Positions 48,521-58,039 are shown, counted from the stretch's first letter. The stretch: DNA of 64,000 nucleotides from Solwaraspora sp. WMMD406 (GCF_029626025.1 NZ_JARUBF010000001.1:6108001-6172000); one strand, 5' to 3'. Translations and numbers: made by a program. Notes: generated from the sequence alone by a model not told the origin.

Positions 48521-50704
48521 GTGGAGTTTCCGGAGCTAGCCGCTCGTACCAGTGGATTCACCCGTGGCGCGCCACGGGCGGTGACGGTCGGCACCGACGG
48601 CGCGCGAGTGGTGTTCCTCCGTTCCGGCGGGCCGCAGGATCCCGCCGACCGACTGTGGTCGCTTGACACCCGTACCGGCGAGGAACGCCAGATCGCCGAC
48701 CCGGCCCGGCTGCTCGCCGGCCGGGACCACCGCTCCGCGGCACCGCACACCGGCGTGGGGATCGACCGGTACGCCACCGACGCGGCCGCCCGGGTCGCCA
48801 GTTTCACCCTGGCCGGCCGACTGTTCCAGGCGGATCTGATCAACGGTGACGTGGTCGAGGTATCGGCGGTCGGCACCGTCACCGACCCTCGGCCGGACCC
48901 GACCGGCCGACGGATCGCGTACGTGTCGAACAGTTCGGACCTCCCGGACCGGTCGCCCGCATCGGACCGGTCGCACACCGTGGACCGGTCGCACACCGTG
49001 GACCGTGCCGTGCCCGCCGGGGACCCGTGGGGTGATCCGGCACCCGGACGGCTGCGGGTGGTGCACCCCGACGGCACCGACACGCTGCTCGCCGGCGAGG
49101 ACGGCGACATCGTCTGGGCGGTGGCCGACCCGGTGGCCCGGCAGTTCGGTCGTGACCGGGGCTACTGGTGGTCCCCGGACGGCGCGAGCATCCTCGCCAC
49201 CCGGGTGGACCAGTCCCGACTGCCGCGGTGGCACCTCGACGACCCGGCCAGCCCGCGACGGGCACCGCGAAACCGGGCGTACCCCTTCTGCGGTGGCCCG
49301 AACGCCGAGGTCACCCTGCACCTGCTCGACCTCGACGGCGGCTGGGTCGACGTGCACTGGGACCGGGAAACCTATCCCTATCTGGTGTCGGTCGACTGGT
49401 CCGACAACGGGCCGTTGATCACCGTACTGCGCCGGCTGCAACAGCACGGCCTGGTGCTCTCCATCGACCCGCGCACCGGCGAGACGCAGGTACACGCCGA
49501 ACTGGCCGACCCCCGATGGGTGGAGCCGATCCCCGGCACCCCCTGCTATCTGCCCGACGGCCGGGTGCTGGTCGGCGGCGAACTCGCCCACGACGGGTAC
49601 GACGCCCGCTGCCTGTTCGCCGACGGCACCCTGCTCACCCCGGCCGCGCTGTACGTACGCCGGGTCGTCGGTCGGCTACCCGGCCGGCACACCACCCCAG
49701 ACCTCCTGGTCGAGGCGAGCGAGGGCGAACCGAGCGAGCAGCATCTCTACCGGGTCCGCACCGCCGCCGGTTCCAGCGGACTGGACGCCACCCGGATCAC
49801 CACCAATCCCGGTTGGCACCACGGCGCCGTCGGCGGCGACGTGCTCGCGGTGGGTGCCGCCGCGCTCGACCACCACGGCGTGCGCTGGACCACTTGGCGG
49901 GACGGCACCGAGATCGGCGTCCTCAGGTCGCTGGCCGCCGCCCCGACGGTCACCCCGCGACCGGCGTTGGAGCGGGTCACCGACCGGCGGCTGCCCAGCG
50001 CCGTGCTGTATCCGCAGACGCACGTCGCCGGTCGACGGCTGCCGGTGCTGCTGGAGACGCACGGCGGGCCGGGCCACCAGCAGGTCCGCGCGGAGCAAAC
50101 CAGTTGGCTGGCCCGACAGTGGTGGGCCGATGCCGGGTTCGCGGTGGTCTGCGTCGACAACCGGGGTACGCCGGGAGTGGCACCCAGCTTCGAGAAGGTG
50201 GTGCACCGGCGGCTCGCCGACGTACTGCTGGCCGATCAGGTGGACGCGTTGACCGCGCTCGCCGAGAAGCACCCGGATCTGGATCTCGGTCGGGTGGTGG
50301 TCCGTGGTCGTGGCTTCGGCGGCTGGCTCGCCACGCTGGCCGTGCTGCGCCGCCCGGAACTGTTCCGGGCGGCCGTGGCGGAAAGCCCGATCGCCGACTG
50401 GGAGTTGGCGGCCACCGCGTACGCCGAGCGTTACCTGGGTCTGCCCGAGGAGGGCGGGGAGATCTACCCGCACCACAGCCTGGTCGAATCGGCGACGGAG
50501 CCGGTGTCCGGCCCGCACCGGCCGCTGCTGCTGGTGCACCAACTCCTCGATCAGCAGACGCCGGCGGCGCACACCCTGCGGTTGTCGGCGGCGCTGCTGG
50601 CCGCCGGCCGGCCGCACGGGGTGCTACCGCTGGCCACCGGCGTCGGTCCGGACGCCGCCGAGGTCCTCCGGCTCGAGTTGGAGTTCCTTCAGCTCGCGTC
50701 GTGA
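48521..50704 (+). CDS. S9-family prolyl oligopeptidase-like protein, catalytic serine and histidine lost
   Basis: A 727-residue protein from GTG, with an N-terminal DPP-IV-like propeller (residues 1 to about 470) and a C-terminal alpha/beta-hydrolase domain. The fold is well kept (LETHGGPGHQQ, NRGTPGVAPSFE, FGGWLATLAVLRRPELF). The nucleophile elbow normally written GWSFGG reads GRGFGG, placing Gly598 where the serine should be. The C-terminal motif normally GVTHM reads GVGPD, so the histidine is lost too; the aspartate position appears kept. This is probably a non-catalytic pseudo-enzyme rather than a decaying gene, because the reading frame is intact. A duplicated 18-base unit lies at 48965-49000. 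Confidence 0.82.
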   Translation: MEFPELAARTSGFTRGAPRAVTVGTDGARVVFLRSGGPQDPADRLWSLDTRTGEERQIADPARLLAGRDHRSAAPHTGVGIDRYATDAAARVASFTLAGRLFQADLINGDVVEVSAVGTVTDPRPDPTGRRIAYVSNSSDLPDRSPASDRSHTVDRSHTVDRAVPAGDPWGDPAPGRLRVVHPDGTDTLLAGEDGDIVWAVADPVARQFGRDRGYWWSPDGASILATRVDQSRLPRWHLDDPASPRRAPRNRAYPFCGGPNAEVTLHLLDLDGGWVDVHWDRETYPYLVSVDWSDNGPLITVLRRLQQHGLVLSIDPRTGETQVHAELADPRWVEPIPGTPCYLPDGRVLVGGELAHDGYDARCLFADGTLLTPAALYVRRVVGRLPGRHTTPDLLVEASEGEPSEQHLYRVRTAAGSSGLDATRITTNPGWHHGAVGGDVLAVGAAALDHHGVRWTTWRDGTEIGVLRSLAAAPTVTPRPALERVTDRRLPSAVLYPQTHVAGRRLPVLLETHGGPGHQQVRAEQTSWLARQWWADAGFAVVCVDNRGTPGVAPSFEKVVHRRLADVLLADQVDALTALAEKHPDLDLGRVVVRGRGFGGWLATLAVLRRPELFRAAVAESPIADWELAATAYAERYLGLPEEGGEIYPHHSLVESATEPVSGPHRPLLLVHQLLDQQTPAAHTLRLSAALLAAGRPHGVLPLATGVGPDAAEVLRLELEFLQLAS

Positions 50705-50807
50705 CGAGCTCGCGTCGTGACGGCCGGTTCCGCCGCGCCTGGCTGACCGGATTTGGCCCAGATCGACGGCTGCGACTCGTGAGGTGGCGTCGCATAGGGT
50801 CGAGCCC

Positions 50808-52244
50808 ATGACGCACTTCGAGGTGGCCACCGCCGCGGTGCAGGCGGCCCTGGACGCGGGGGCGCGCTACGCGGATGCCCGGGTGATGCACCGCCGCTAC
50901 GAGTCGATGACCGCCCGTAACGGCGAGATCGAAGCACTGGTGCAGCACACCGACGCCGGGCTGGGTGTACGGGCACTGGTCGGATCGAGCTGGGGCTTCT
51001 ACGCCGTACCCGATCTGTCGGGGCCGGCCGCCCGGGCGGCCGGTGGCCGGGCCGCGAAGATCGCCGCGGCGAGCGCACAGGTGCCGGGTCCGCCGATCGA
51101 TTTGGTGCCGACCGGCGCGGGTACCGCGAGCTGGGAAAGCATCTGCCTGGTCGATCCGCTGTCGGTGCCGCTGTCGGACAAGGGCGACCTGCTGGTCGGC
51201 GCCACCCGCACGATGTGCGAGCACGGCGCGGACATCGCCGAGGGGCTGTATCAGATCTGGGACACCAGCAAGTGGCTGGTGTCGAGTGCCGGACACCGGA
51301 TCGACCAGCGGATCCGGGAGTGCGGGGCGGGGTTGTCCGCAACCGTGATCGGCGACGGAGAGACCCAACGGCGGTCCTATCCGAGTTATCGCGGCCAGTA
51401 CGGCACCCGTGGCTGGGAGTTGGTCGACGAGCTGGACCTGCCGGCGCACGCGGCGCGGATCGCCGAGGAGGCGCGGGCCCTGCTCACCGCGCCGCCCTGC
51501 CCGGCCGGGGAGACCACGCTGATCCTCGGCAGCGAGCAGATGGCGCTGCAGATCCACGAATCGGTCGGACACGCGATCGAGCTCGACCGGATCCTGGGCT
51601 GGGAGGCCGCGTTCGCCGGCACCTCCTGGCTGGATCTGGCCCAGCTGGGCAGCCTGCGATACGGGTCCGAGCTGATGAACATCACGATCGATCCGACCAT
51701 CCCGGGCGCGTTGGGCAGCTTCGGGTTCGACGACGAGGGATCGCCGGCGGTCAAGCGGGACGCGGTCCGCGAGGGACGCTGGGTGGGCGTGCTCGCCGGG
51801 CGGGACTCGGCCGCCGTCGCGGGCCTGGACTACGGCGGCAGCGTACGGGCGGACGGCTGGTCCCGGCTGCCGATGGTCCGGATGACCAACGTCGGTCTGG
51901 AGCCGGGGCCGCACTCCCTGGAGGAGATGATCGCCGCCACCGACAACGGGGTGTTGATGGACATCAACCGATCATGGTCGATCGACGACAAGCGGTTGAA
52001 CTTCCAGTTCGGGTGCGAGATCGGTTGGGAGATCCGCGACGGCCGGTTGGGGCGGATGCTGCGCAACCCGACCTACACCGGGATCGGGCCGGTCTTCTGG
52101 CGCTCGATGGACATGCTCGCCGGCGACACCGTCGCCTGGGGCACCCCGAACTGCGGCAAGGGCCAGCCGGGTCAGGTCGGACACACCGGTCATCCGGCGG
52201 CCGCCGCGCGGTTCACCGGGGTACGAGTCGGAGTACGAGGTTGA
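50808..52244 (+). CDS. tldD: TldD-family metalloprotease subunit
   Basis: A 478-residue protein from the ATG at 50808. The zinc motif HESVGHAIELDR (HExxxH) near residue 250 and the C-terminal region (GTPNCGKGQPGQ) match TldD, the catalytic subunit of the TldD/TldE protease that trims peptides such as microcin B17 and unfolded helices. The downstream gene encodes the TldE partner. No precursor peptide is seen nearby. Confidence 0.9.
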   Translation: MTHFEVATAAVQAALDAGARYADARVMHRRYESMTARNGEIEALVQHTDAGLGVRALVGSSWGFYAVPDLSGPAARAAGGRAAKIAAASAQVPGPPIDLVPTGAGTASWESICLVDPLSVPLSDKGDLLVGATRTMCEHGADIAEGLYQIWDTSKWLVSSAGHRIDQRIRECGAGLSATVIGDGETQRRSYPSYRGQYGTRGWELVDELDLPAHAARIAEEARALLTAPPCPAGETTLILGSEQMALQIHESVGHAIELDRILGWEAAFAGTSWLDLAQLGSLRYGSELMNITIDPTIPGALGSFGFDDEGSPAVKRDAVREGRWVGVLAGRDSAAVAGLDYGGSVRADGWSRLPMVRMTNVGLEPGPHSLEEMIAATDNGVLMDINRSWSIDDKRLNFQFGCEIGWEIRDGRLGRMLRNPTYTGIGPVFWRSMDMLAGDTVAWGTPNCGKGQPGQVGHTGHPAAAARFTGVRVGVRG

Positions 52245-52264
52245 GCACCAACGGAGAATCGGCC

Positions 52265-53758
52265 ATGACAGCACAGGCGAGGGCCGGGACGGCACAGGCG
52301 GCGGCCGGGACGGTACGGGCGGCGGCGGAGACCGAGCTCGCCGGGCGGGTGGTGGAGCTGGTCCGCCGGGCGGCCGGGGCGGCCGTCGAGGCGGAGGCGT
52401 TCGTCGATCATCGCGCGCTGGCGTTGACCCGGTTCGCCAATTCGTTCATCCACCAGAACGTCGCCGACGCGACCAGCACGGTGTGGCTGCGGCTGCACGT
52501 CGACGGCCGTACGGCGATCGGGTCGACCACGATCACCGACGCCGACGGGCTCGTCGACCTGGTGGAGCGGACACTGACGGCGGCCCGGCTCTGTCCGCCC
52601 GATCCGGGCTGGCCGGGGTTGACCTCGCCGTCGGCGCTGCTGATCGGGGACGGGTGGGACGAGGCGACGGCACAGGCCGGGCCGGCGCAGCGCGCCGCCC
52701 TGGTCCGGGACTTCGTCGCCGCGGCCGAGGGCGAGGAGTGTGCCGGCTACTGCCGTACCGCCCACCGGTCGGCCGGGTTCGCCAACAGCGCCGGCCAGCA
52801 GGCGGGTGGCCGGGCGGCCGAGGCGGCGATGGACGGGGTGGTCCGCGCGGGCGGCGTCGACGGGGTGGCCCGTCTGGCCGCCGCGCGGCTGGTCGACGTC
52901 GACGGGACAGTGCTGGGGTCGCGGGCGGCGGTGAAGGCGCGCGCCGGACGGCATCCGGTGGACCTCGCCCCCGGGCGGTATCCGGTGGTGCTGGAGCCGA
53001 CGGCGGTGGTGGACCTGCTGCAGATGCTGGCCCGTAACGGGTTCGCCGGCAAGGCCCACTACGAACGGCGGTCCTTCGTCGAGCTCGGTGCGGCGCAGTT
53101 CGATTCGGCGATCACCCTGGTCGACGACCCGTTGTCGGGGTGCGGGATGCCGTTCGACGCCGAGGGCACGCCGACTGCCCCTACGGTGCTGGTGGACTCC
53201 GGGGTCACCGTGGCGGTCACCCATGACCGGCGTACGGCGGCCCAGGCCGGCGCCGTCTCCACCGGACACGCCGCGCCGGGCAACGTGTCGTGGGGCCCGG
53301 TCGCTCAACATCTGCGTCTGCTGCCCGGCGACCAGATACCGCCGGGCGAGCAGCCACCGGCCGGCGAGCAGCCACCGCCGGGCGACGCCGTCCGGCCCGG
53401 CCCTGGCGGGGAGGTGCCGGGGCCGGCGGCCGACGTGGACAGCGCGGCCCTGGTCGCGTCGATGAAGCGGGGTCTGCTGGTCACCGATCTCTGGTACACC
53501 CGGGTGCTCGACCCCCGCAGTCTGGTGGTGACCGGGCTGACCCGTAACGGGGTGTGGCTGGTCGAGGAGGGCGAGATCGTCGCGGCGCTGCGGAACCTAC
53601 GGTTCACCCAGTCGTACCCGGCCGCCCTGGCACCGGGCGCGGTGTCGGGCATCGGCGGCCGGGCCGCACGGTTGCCTGACGCGTGGGACAACACGTCCTG
53701 GCAGGCCCCCGCGCTACGACTGGCGAGTTGGCAGATCACCGGCGGGGCCACCGGCTGA
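52265..53758 (+). CDS. tldE: TldE/PmbA-family protease partner
   Basis: A 497-residue protein from ATG with GGAGA upstream; a TTG overlapping the tldD stop is an alternative. It has the TldD/E fold but no HExxxH motif: the equivalent region is VDLLQMLARNGFAGKAH. The C-terminal part (MKRGLLVTDLWYTRVLDPRSLVVTGLTRNGVWLVEEGE) is characteristic of TldE. A proline-rich insert with repeated GEQPP motifs lies before it. It forms a heterodimer with TldD in the family. Confidence 0.9.
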   Translation: MTAQARAGTAQAAAGTVRAAAETELAGRVVELVRRAAGAAVEAEAFVDHRALALTRFANSFIHQNVADATSTVWLRLHVDGRTAIGSTTITDADGLVDLVERTLTAARLCPPDPGWPGLTSPSALLIGDGWDEATAQAGPAQRAALVRDFVAAAEGEECAGYCRTAHRSAGFANSAGQQAGGRAAEAAMDGVVRAGGVDGVARLAAARLVDVDGTVLGSRAAVKARAGRHPVDLAPGRYPVVLEPTAVVDLLQMLARNGFAGKAHYERRSFVELGAAQFDSAITLVDDPLSGCGMPFDAEGTPTAPTVLVDSGVTVAVTHDRRTAAQAGAVSTGHAAPGNVSWGPVAQHLRLLPGDQIPPGEQPPAGEQPPPGDAVRPGPGGEVPGPAADVDSAALVASMKRGLLVTDLWYTRVLDPRSLVVTGLTRNGVWLVEEGEIVAALRNLRFTQSYPAALAPGAVSGIGGRAARLPDAWDNTSWQAPALRLASWQITGGATG

Positions 53759-53772
53759 CCCTGGTTTGGGTA

Positions 53773-53813
53773 TTGACGCCGACCAGCCTGGAATTTAGGT
53801 TAGGCATACCTCA
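53773..53813 (+). promoter_or_regulatory. Promoter overlapped by an IdeR/DtxR iron box
   Basis: TTGACG (53773-53778) and TAGGTT (53796-53801) are spaced by 17 bases. The -10 lies inside TTAGGTTAGGCATACCTCA (53795-53813), which matches 16 of 19 positions of the actinobacterial iron box TTAGGTTAGGCTAACCTAA. Repression by Fe-loaded IdeR/DmdR through occlusion of the -10 is the expected mode. The first gene downstream on the same strand is sdhC. Confidence 0.7.
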
Positions 53814-53873
53814 CTTCTGGTGGGTCCGCTGGCGGGTGGTGCAGGCTGGTCGACTGCGCCGCCCGCCGACCGC

Positions 53874-53921
53874 GACCGGCCGATCCCACCGAGCCGTGAC
53901 CGGCCGATCCCACCGAGCCGT
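53874..53921. repeat. 24-bp perfect tandem duplication
   Basis: Two adjacent identical 24-base units (53874-53897 and 53898-53921) downstream of the iron-box promoter. Confidence 0.9.
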
Positions 53922-54226
53922 CGCCGGCTGATCCCCCCTGATCTGTGACCGGCGCCGCTGCCAACTCAGTGAGCTTCTGCACATCCACGCCCCGACGGGC
54001 AGGCCGGGCTTTCGTAACCGACGCGATACCGGCAAGACTCCCTTGCGCATACGTCCACCGGTACGCGGCGTAACGTGTGCACCGAACTGCGCCGACCCCA
54101 CCGTGGGCACGGCGCAGGCTGGAGCACGCGGTCGCACGGCAGCACGGGCTCTGCCCCGCTCGCCACGGACCGGCCGAAGATATCCGGGTCCGCCTTCTGC
54201 GGGTCGGGCCCCGTCAGGGAGACAGG

Positions 54227-55033
54227 ATGACGACTACGGCAACGATGCCGGGGCAGGCGCGGGCGCGCGCCGCCATCACGGCGAAGACGTTGCGCACCGA
54301 CCGGTGGTGGCTGCCCCCGCTGATCACCGTCATCGGACTCGGTGCCTGGGTCACCTACGCCACCGTCCGGGTATTCATGCACGACTTCTACTGGGTCCAG
54401 GAGCACCACTACCTGACCCCGTTCTATTCACCCTGCGTCACGGAACGGTGTGTTCCCGAAGCGGCGCACTTCGGCCGGTTCCTACCCGGCTGGTGGATCA
54501 TCCCGGACGCGGCGCTGACCCTGCCGTTCCTGCTGCTGTTCCGGCTGACCTGCTACTACTACCGCAAGGCCTACTACCGGGCGTTCTGGCTGAGCCCGCC
54601 AGCCTGCGCGGTGCCGGACGGCCACCAGCGCTACACCGGCGAGACCCGCTTCCCGCTGGTCTTCCAGAACGTGCACCGCTACGCCTTCTACGCCGCCGCG
54701 ATCATCTCGCTGATCAACACCTGGGACGCGGTCCTCGCCTTCGACGGCGAGAACGGCTTCGGCGTCGGCCTGGGCAACGTCATCCTGCTCGGCAACGTGA
54801 TCATGCTGTGGGCGTACACGCTGTCCTGCCACTCCTGCCGGCACATCGCCGGCGGCCGGCTGAAGCACTTCTCCAAGCACCCGGTGCGCTACCGGGCCTG
54901 GACGTTCATCTCCAAGCTCAACGTCCGGCACATGCAGCTGGCCTGGATCACCCTCGGCACGCTGGCGCTGACCGACTTCTACGTGATGGCGCTGTCCGCC
55001 GGCTGGTTCGGCGACCTGCGGTTCTTCAACTAA
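54227..55033 (+). CDS. sdhC: Succinate dehydrogenase membrane/cytochrome b subunit
   Basis: A 268-residue membrane protein from an ATG with AGGGAGACAGG upstream. It has about five membrane helices (WWLPPLITVIGLGAWVTYATV, WWIIPDAALTLPFLLLFRL, YAFYAAAIISLINTWDAV, NVILLGNVIMLWAYTLS, AWITLGTLALTDFYVMAL). Several conserved histidines (NVHRY, CHSCRH, VRHMQ) are suitable haem ligands. The CHSCRH segment and length fit the single-anchor succinate dehydrogenase type of actinobacteria (Sdh1). It is the first gene of sdhCAB. Confidence 0.88.
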   Translation: MTTTATMPGQARARAAITAKTLRTDRWWLPPLITVIGLGAWVTYATVRVFMHDFYWVQEHHYLTPFYSPCVTERCVPEAAHFGRFLPGWWIIPDAALTLPFLLLFRLTCYYYRKAYYRAFWLSPPACAVPDGHQRYTGETRFPLVFQNVHRYAFYAAAIISLINTWDAVLAFDGENGFGVGLGNVILLGNVIMLWAYTLSCHSCRHIAGGRLKHFSKHPVRYRAWTFISKLNVRHMQLAWITLGTLALTDFYVMALSAGWFGDLRFFN

Positions 55034-55046
55034 GGGCTTGGACGAT

Positions 55047-56984
55047 ATGACTACCCGAATCGAACGACACCACTACGACGTCGTGGTCATCGGTGCCGGT
55101 GGCGCCGGGCTGCGGGCGGCGATCGAGGCCCGGCTGGCCGGCAAACGTACCGCGATCATCTCCAAGTCGCTGTTCGGCAAGGCGCACACGGTGATGGCCG
55201 AGGGCGGCGCGGCGGCGGCGATGGGCAACGTCAACAGCCGCGACAACTGGCAGGTGCATTTCCGCGACACCATGCGCGGCGGCAAGTTCCTCAACAACTT
55301 CCGGATGGCCGAGCTGCACGCCAAGGAGTCACCGCAGCGGATCTGGGAGCTGGAGACGTACGGCGCGCTGTTCGACCGTACGAAGGACGGCAAGATCTCG
55401 CAGCGCAACTTCGGCGGTCACGAGTATCCGCGACTTGCCCACGTCGGTGACCGCACCGGCCTGGAGCTGATCCGTACCCTGCAGCAGAAGATCGTCTCGC
55501 TGCAACAGGAAGACAAGCGGGAGTACGGCGTCCACGACGCCCGGATCAAGGTCTTCGCCGAGACCACCATCACCGAGCTGATGCTGGAGGACGGGCCGGA
55601 CGGCCCCCGGGTCGCCGGCGCGTTCGGCTACTACCGGGAGAGCGGAGAGTTCGTGCTCTTCGAGGCGCCGGCCGTGGTGCTGGCCACCGGCGGGGTCGGC
55701 AAGTCGTACAAGGTGACCTCCAACTCGTGGGAGTACACCGGCGACGGGCACGCGCTCGCCCTGCGGGCCGGCGCGACCCTGATCAACATGGAGTTCCTGC
55801 AGTTCCACCCGACCGGCATGGTCTGGCCGCCGTCGGTCAAGGGCATCCTGGTCACCGAATCGGTCCGGGGCGACGGCGGCGTGCTGCGCAACACCGACGG
55901 CAAACGGTTCATGTTCGACTACGTCCCCGACGTGTTCCGCAAGCAGTACGCGGAGACCGAGGAGGAAGCCGACCGCTGGTACACCGACCCGGACAACAAC
56001 CGGCGTCCGCCGGAGCTGCTGCCCCGCGACGAGGTCGCCCGGGCGATCAACAGCGAGGTCAAGGCCGGCCGGGGTACGGAATCCGGCGGCGTGCTGCTGG
56101 ACATCGCCAGCCGGCTACCGGCCGAGGAGATCCGCCGCCGGCTGCCGTCGATGTACCACCAGTTCAAGGAGCTGGCCGACGTCGACATCACCAAGCAGCC
56201 GATGGAGGTCGGACCGACCTGCCACTACGTGATGGGTGGCGTCGAGGTCGACCCGGACACCGCCGCTGCGGCCGGTCGGATCAGTGGCCTGTTCGCCGCC
56301 GGTGAGGTCTCCGGTGGCATGCACGGCTCCAACCGGCTCGGCGGCAACTCCCTGTCCGACCTGCTGGTCTTCGGCAAGCGGGCCGGCGAGCACGCTGCGG
56401 CGTACGTCGGCGAACTGGACCGGCGGCCCAAGGTGGCACCGGCCGACGTCGAGGAAGCGGTGGACCAGGCCCTGGCCCCGCTGTCGCGCGACACCGGGGA
56501 GAACCCGTACACCCTGCAGCAGGATCTGCAGGCGGTGATGGGCGACCTGGTCGGCATCATCCGGCGCGAGGGCGAGCTGGCGGAGTCGCTGGTCAAGCTG
56601 ACCGAGCTGCGCGAACGGGTGGCCAAGGTGAGCGCGGCCGGCGGCCGACGCTACAACCCGGGCTGGCACCTGGCGCTGGATCTGCGCAACATGCTGGTGG
56701 TGTCGGAGTGCACCGCCAAGGCGGCGCTGGAGCGTACCGAGTCACGCGGCGGGCACACCCGCGAGGACCACCCGACGATGGCGCCGCAGTGGCGCACGGT
56801 CAACCTGGTCTGCGCGCTTGACGGCGACACGGTGACACTCGAACGCAAGCCGTTGCCCACGATGCGCCCCGAGCTGATCCAGCTCTTCGACCGGGCGGAG
56901 CTCGCCAAGTATCTGACCGACGAGGAACTCGTGGAGTTCGACGCGCTGGCACAGGACGCGCTCGCTGAGGAGGCGGACAACTGA
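55047..56984 (+). CDS. sdhA: Succinate dehydrogenase flavoprotein subunit
   Basis: A 645-residue flavoprotein. FAD-binding motif VVVIGAGGAGLRAAIEA at the N-terminus, the covalent-FAD region SKSLFGKAHTVMAEGGAAAA, and active-site segments (LINMEFLQFHPTGM, GDGGVLRNTDGKRF, CHYVMGGVEVD, GSNRLGGNSLSDLLVFG) are all present. It oxidises succinate to fumarate and feeds electrons to SdhB. The start is taken at ATG 55047; a TTG nine bases upstream is possible. It lies 13 bases from sdhC and overlaps sdhB by one base. Confidence 0.96.
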   Translation: MTTRIERHHYDVVVIGAGGAGLRAAIEARLAGKRTAIISKSLFGKAHTVMAEGGAAAAMGNVNSRDNWQVHFRDTMRGGKFLNNFRMAELHAKESPQRIWELETYGALFDRTKDGKISQRNFGGHEYPRLAHVGDRTGLELIRTLQQKIVSLQQEDKREYGVHDARIKVFAETTITELMLEDGPDGPRVAGAFGYYRESGEFVLFEAPAVVLATGGVGKSYKVTSNSWEYTGDGHALALRAGATLINMEFLQFHPTGMVWPPSVKGILVTESVRGDGGVLRNTDGKRFMFDYVPDVFRKQYAETEEEADRWYTDPDNNRRPPELLPRDEVARAINSEVKAGRGTESGGVLLDIASRLPAEEIRRRLPSMYHQFKELADVDITKQPMEVGPTCHYVMGGVEVDPDTAAAAGRISGLFAAGEVSGGMHGSNRLGGNSLSDLLVFGKRAGEHAAAYVGELDRRPKVAPADVEEAVDQALAPLSRDTGENPYTLQQDLQAVMGDLVGIIRREGELAESLVKLTELRERVAKVSAAGGRRYNPGWHLALDLRNMLVVSECTAKAALERTESRGGHTREDHPTMAPQWRTVNLVCALDGDTVTLERKPLPTMRPELIQLFDRAELAKYLTDEELVEFDALAQDALAEEADN

Positions 56985-58039
56985 TGGGGACCAAGCGCCA
57001 CTTCAAGGTGTGGCGGGGCGACGAGACCGGCGGCGAGCTGCAGGACTACCAGGTCGAGGTGAACGAGGGCGAGGTCGTCCTCGACGTCATCCACCGGCTG
57101 CAGGCGACCGAGGCTCCGGACCTGGCCTGCCGGTGGAACTGCAAGGCCGGCAAGTGCGGCTCCTGCTCGATGGAGATCAACGGCATGCCCCGGCTGGGGT
57201 GCATGACCCGGATGTCGACCTTCGAGGAGAACGAGACGATCAGCGTCACCCCGCTGCGGACCTTCCCGGTGATCCGGGACCTGGTGACCGACGTGTCGTT
57301 CAACTACCAGAAGTCGCTGGAGACGCCGGCGTTCAGCCCGCCGGAGGATCTGGCGCCGGGCGAATACCGGATGCAACAGGTCGACGTGGAACGCTCCCAG
57401 GAGTTCCGCAAGTGCATCGAGTGCTTCCTGTGTCAGAACACCTGCCACGTCGTGCGTGATCACGACGACAACAAGAAGGCGTTCTCCGGGCCACGGGTGT
57501 TCATCCGTACCGCCGAGCTGGACATGCACCCGTTGGACACCAGGACCGACCGCAAGGAGTACGCCCAGGCGTCGCAGGGTCTGGGCTACTGCAACATCAC
57601 CAAGTGCTGCACCGAGGTCTGCCCGGAACACATCAAGATCACCGACAACGCGATCATCCCGATGAAGGAACGGGTCGTCGACCGGCGGTACGATCCCCTG
57701 GTGTGGCTCGGTAGCAAGATCTTCCGTCGTGGACACAACGGTGCCGCCGACGACGGGTCGACGCTCGGCAAGTCCGGCCTCGACCAGCCGGCTACCGTCG
57801 CGGCGGCCGGTCGGCCGGCCGACGGCGACCACAGTGCCACGGCCGACGCCGCGCGCGGAGTGAACTGGCACCGCCAGGTACCCCGGCCGCAGGCCGCCGC
57901 CGTGGACGAGAAGGGGCACCTGCCGATCAGCGAGTTGGCGTTCGACAAGCCGGCCGCGCCGTCGCCGTTCGGCGAGGACGTCACCTTCCCGCTGCCGGAC
58001 AAGTCGCTCAACTACCACCACCCCGACCAGGACCGCTGA
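56984..58039 (+). CDS. sdhB: Succinate dehydrogenase iron-sulfur subunit, C-terminally extended
   Basis: A 351-residue protein overlapping the sdhA stop by one base (TGATG). The 2Fe-2S domain (CKAGKCGSCSMEING, preceded by CRWNC) and the second domain for 4Fe-4S and 3Fe-4S clusters (CIECFLCQNTCH, CNITKCCTEVCP) are complete by about residue 225. About 100 further residues follow: a low-complexity linker and a segment HLPISELAFDKPAAPSPFG, roughly 40% longer than the typical 250-residue subunit. I believe related actinobacteria carry a similar tail, but its role is unknown. A 30-base near-duplication spans the stop codon. Confidence 0.95.
   Translation: MGTKRHFKVWRGDETGGELQDYQVEVNEGEVVLDVIHRLQATEAPDLACRWNCKAGKCGSCSMEINGMPRLGCMTRMSTFEENETISVTPLRTFPVIRDLVTDVSFNYQKSLETPAFSPPEDLAPGEYRMQQVDVERSQEFRKCIECFLCQNTCHVVRDHDDNKKAFSGPRVFIRTAELDMHPLDTRTDRKEYAQASQGLGYCNITKCCTEVCPEHIKITDNAIIPMKERVVDRRYDPLVWLGSKIFRRGHNGAADDGSTLGKSGLDQPATVAAAGRPADGDHSATADAARGVNWHRQVPRPQAAAVDEKGHLPISELAFDKPAAPSPFGEDVTFPLPDKSLNYHHPDQDR

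Larger units (their letters stand above)
53759..54226. other. Long leader/intergenic region before sdhCAB
   Basis: About 470 bases containing an iron-box promoter near its left end and a 24-bp tandem duplication. No convincing gene was found. A 62-codon minus-strand ORF (53800-53988) has reasonable composition but no ribosome site. The rightward transcript from the promoter would run about 420 bases before sdhC, so it could be an sdh leader or a separate small RNA. No clear terminator was seen within it. Confidence 0.5.

Noticed and set aside
53800-53988. 62-codon minus-strand ORF beside the iron box
   Set aside because: Composition is acceptable but there is no ribosome site and no familiar motif, and part of its repeat comes from the 24-bp tandem duplication.
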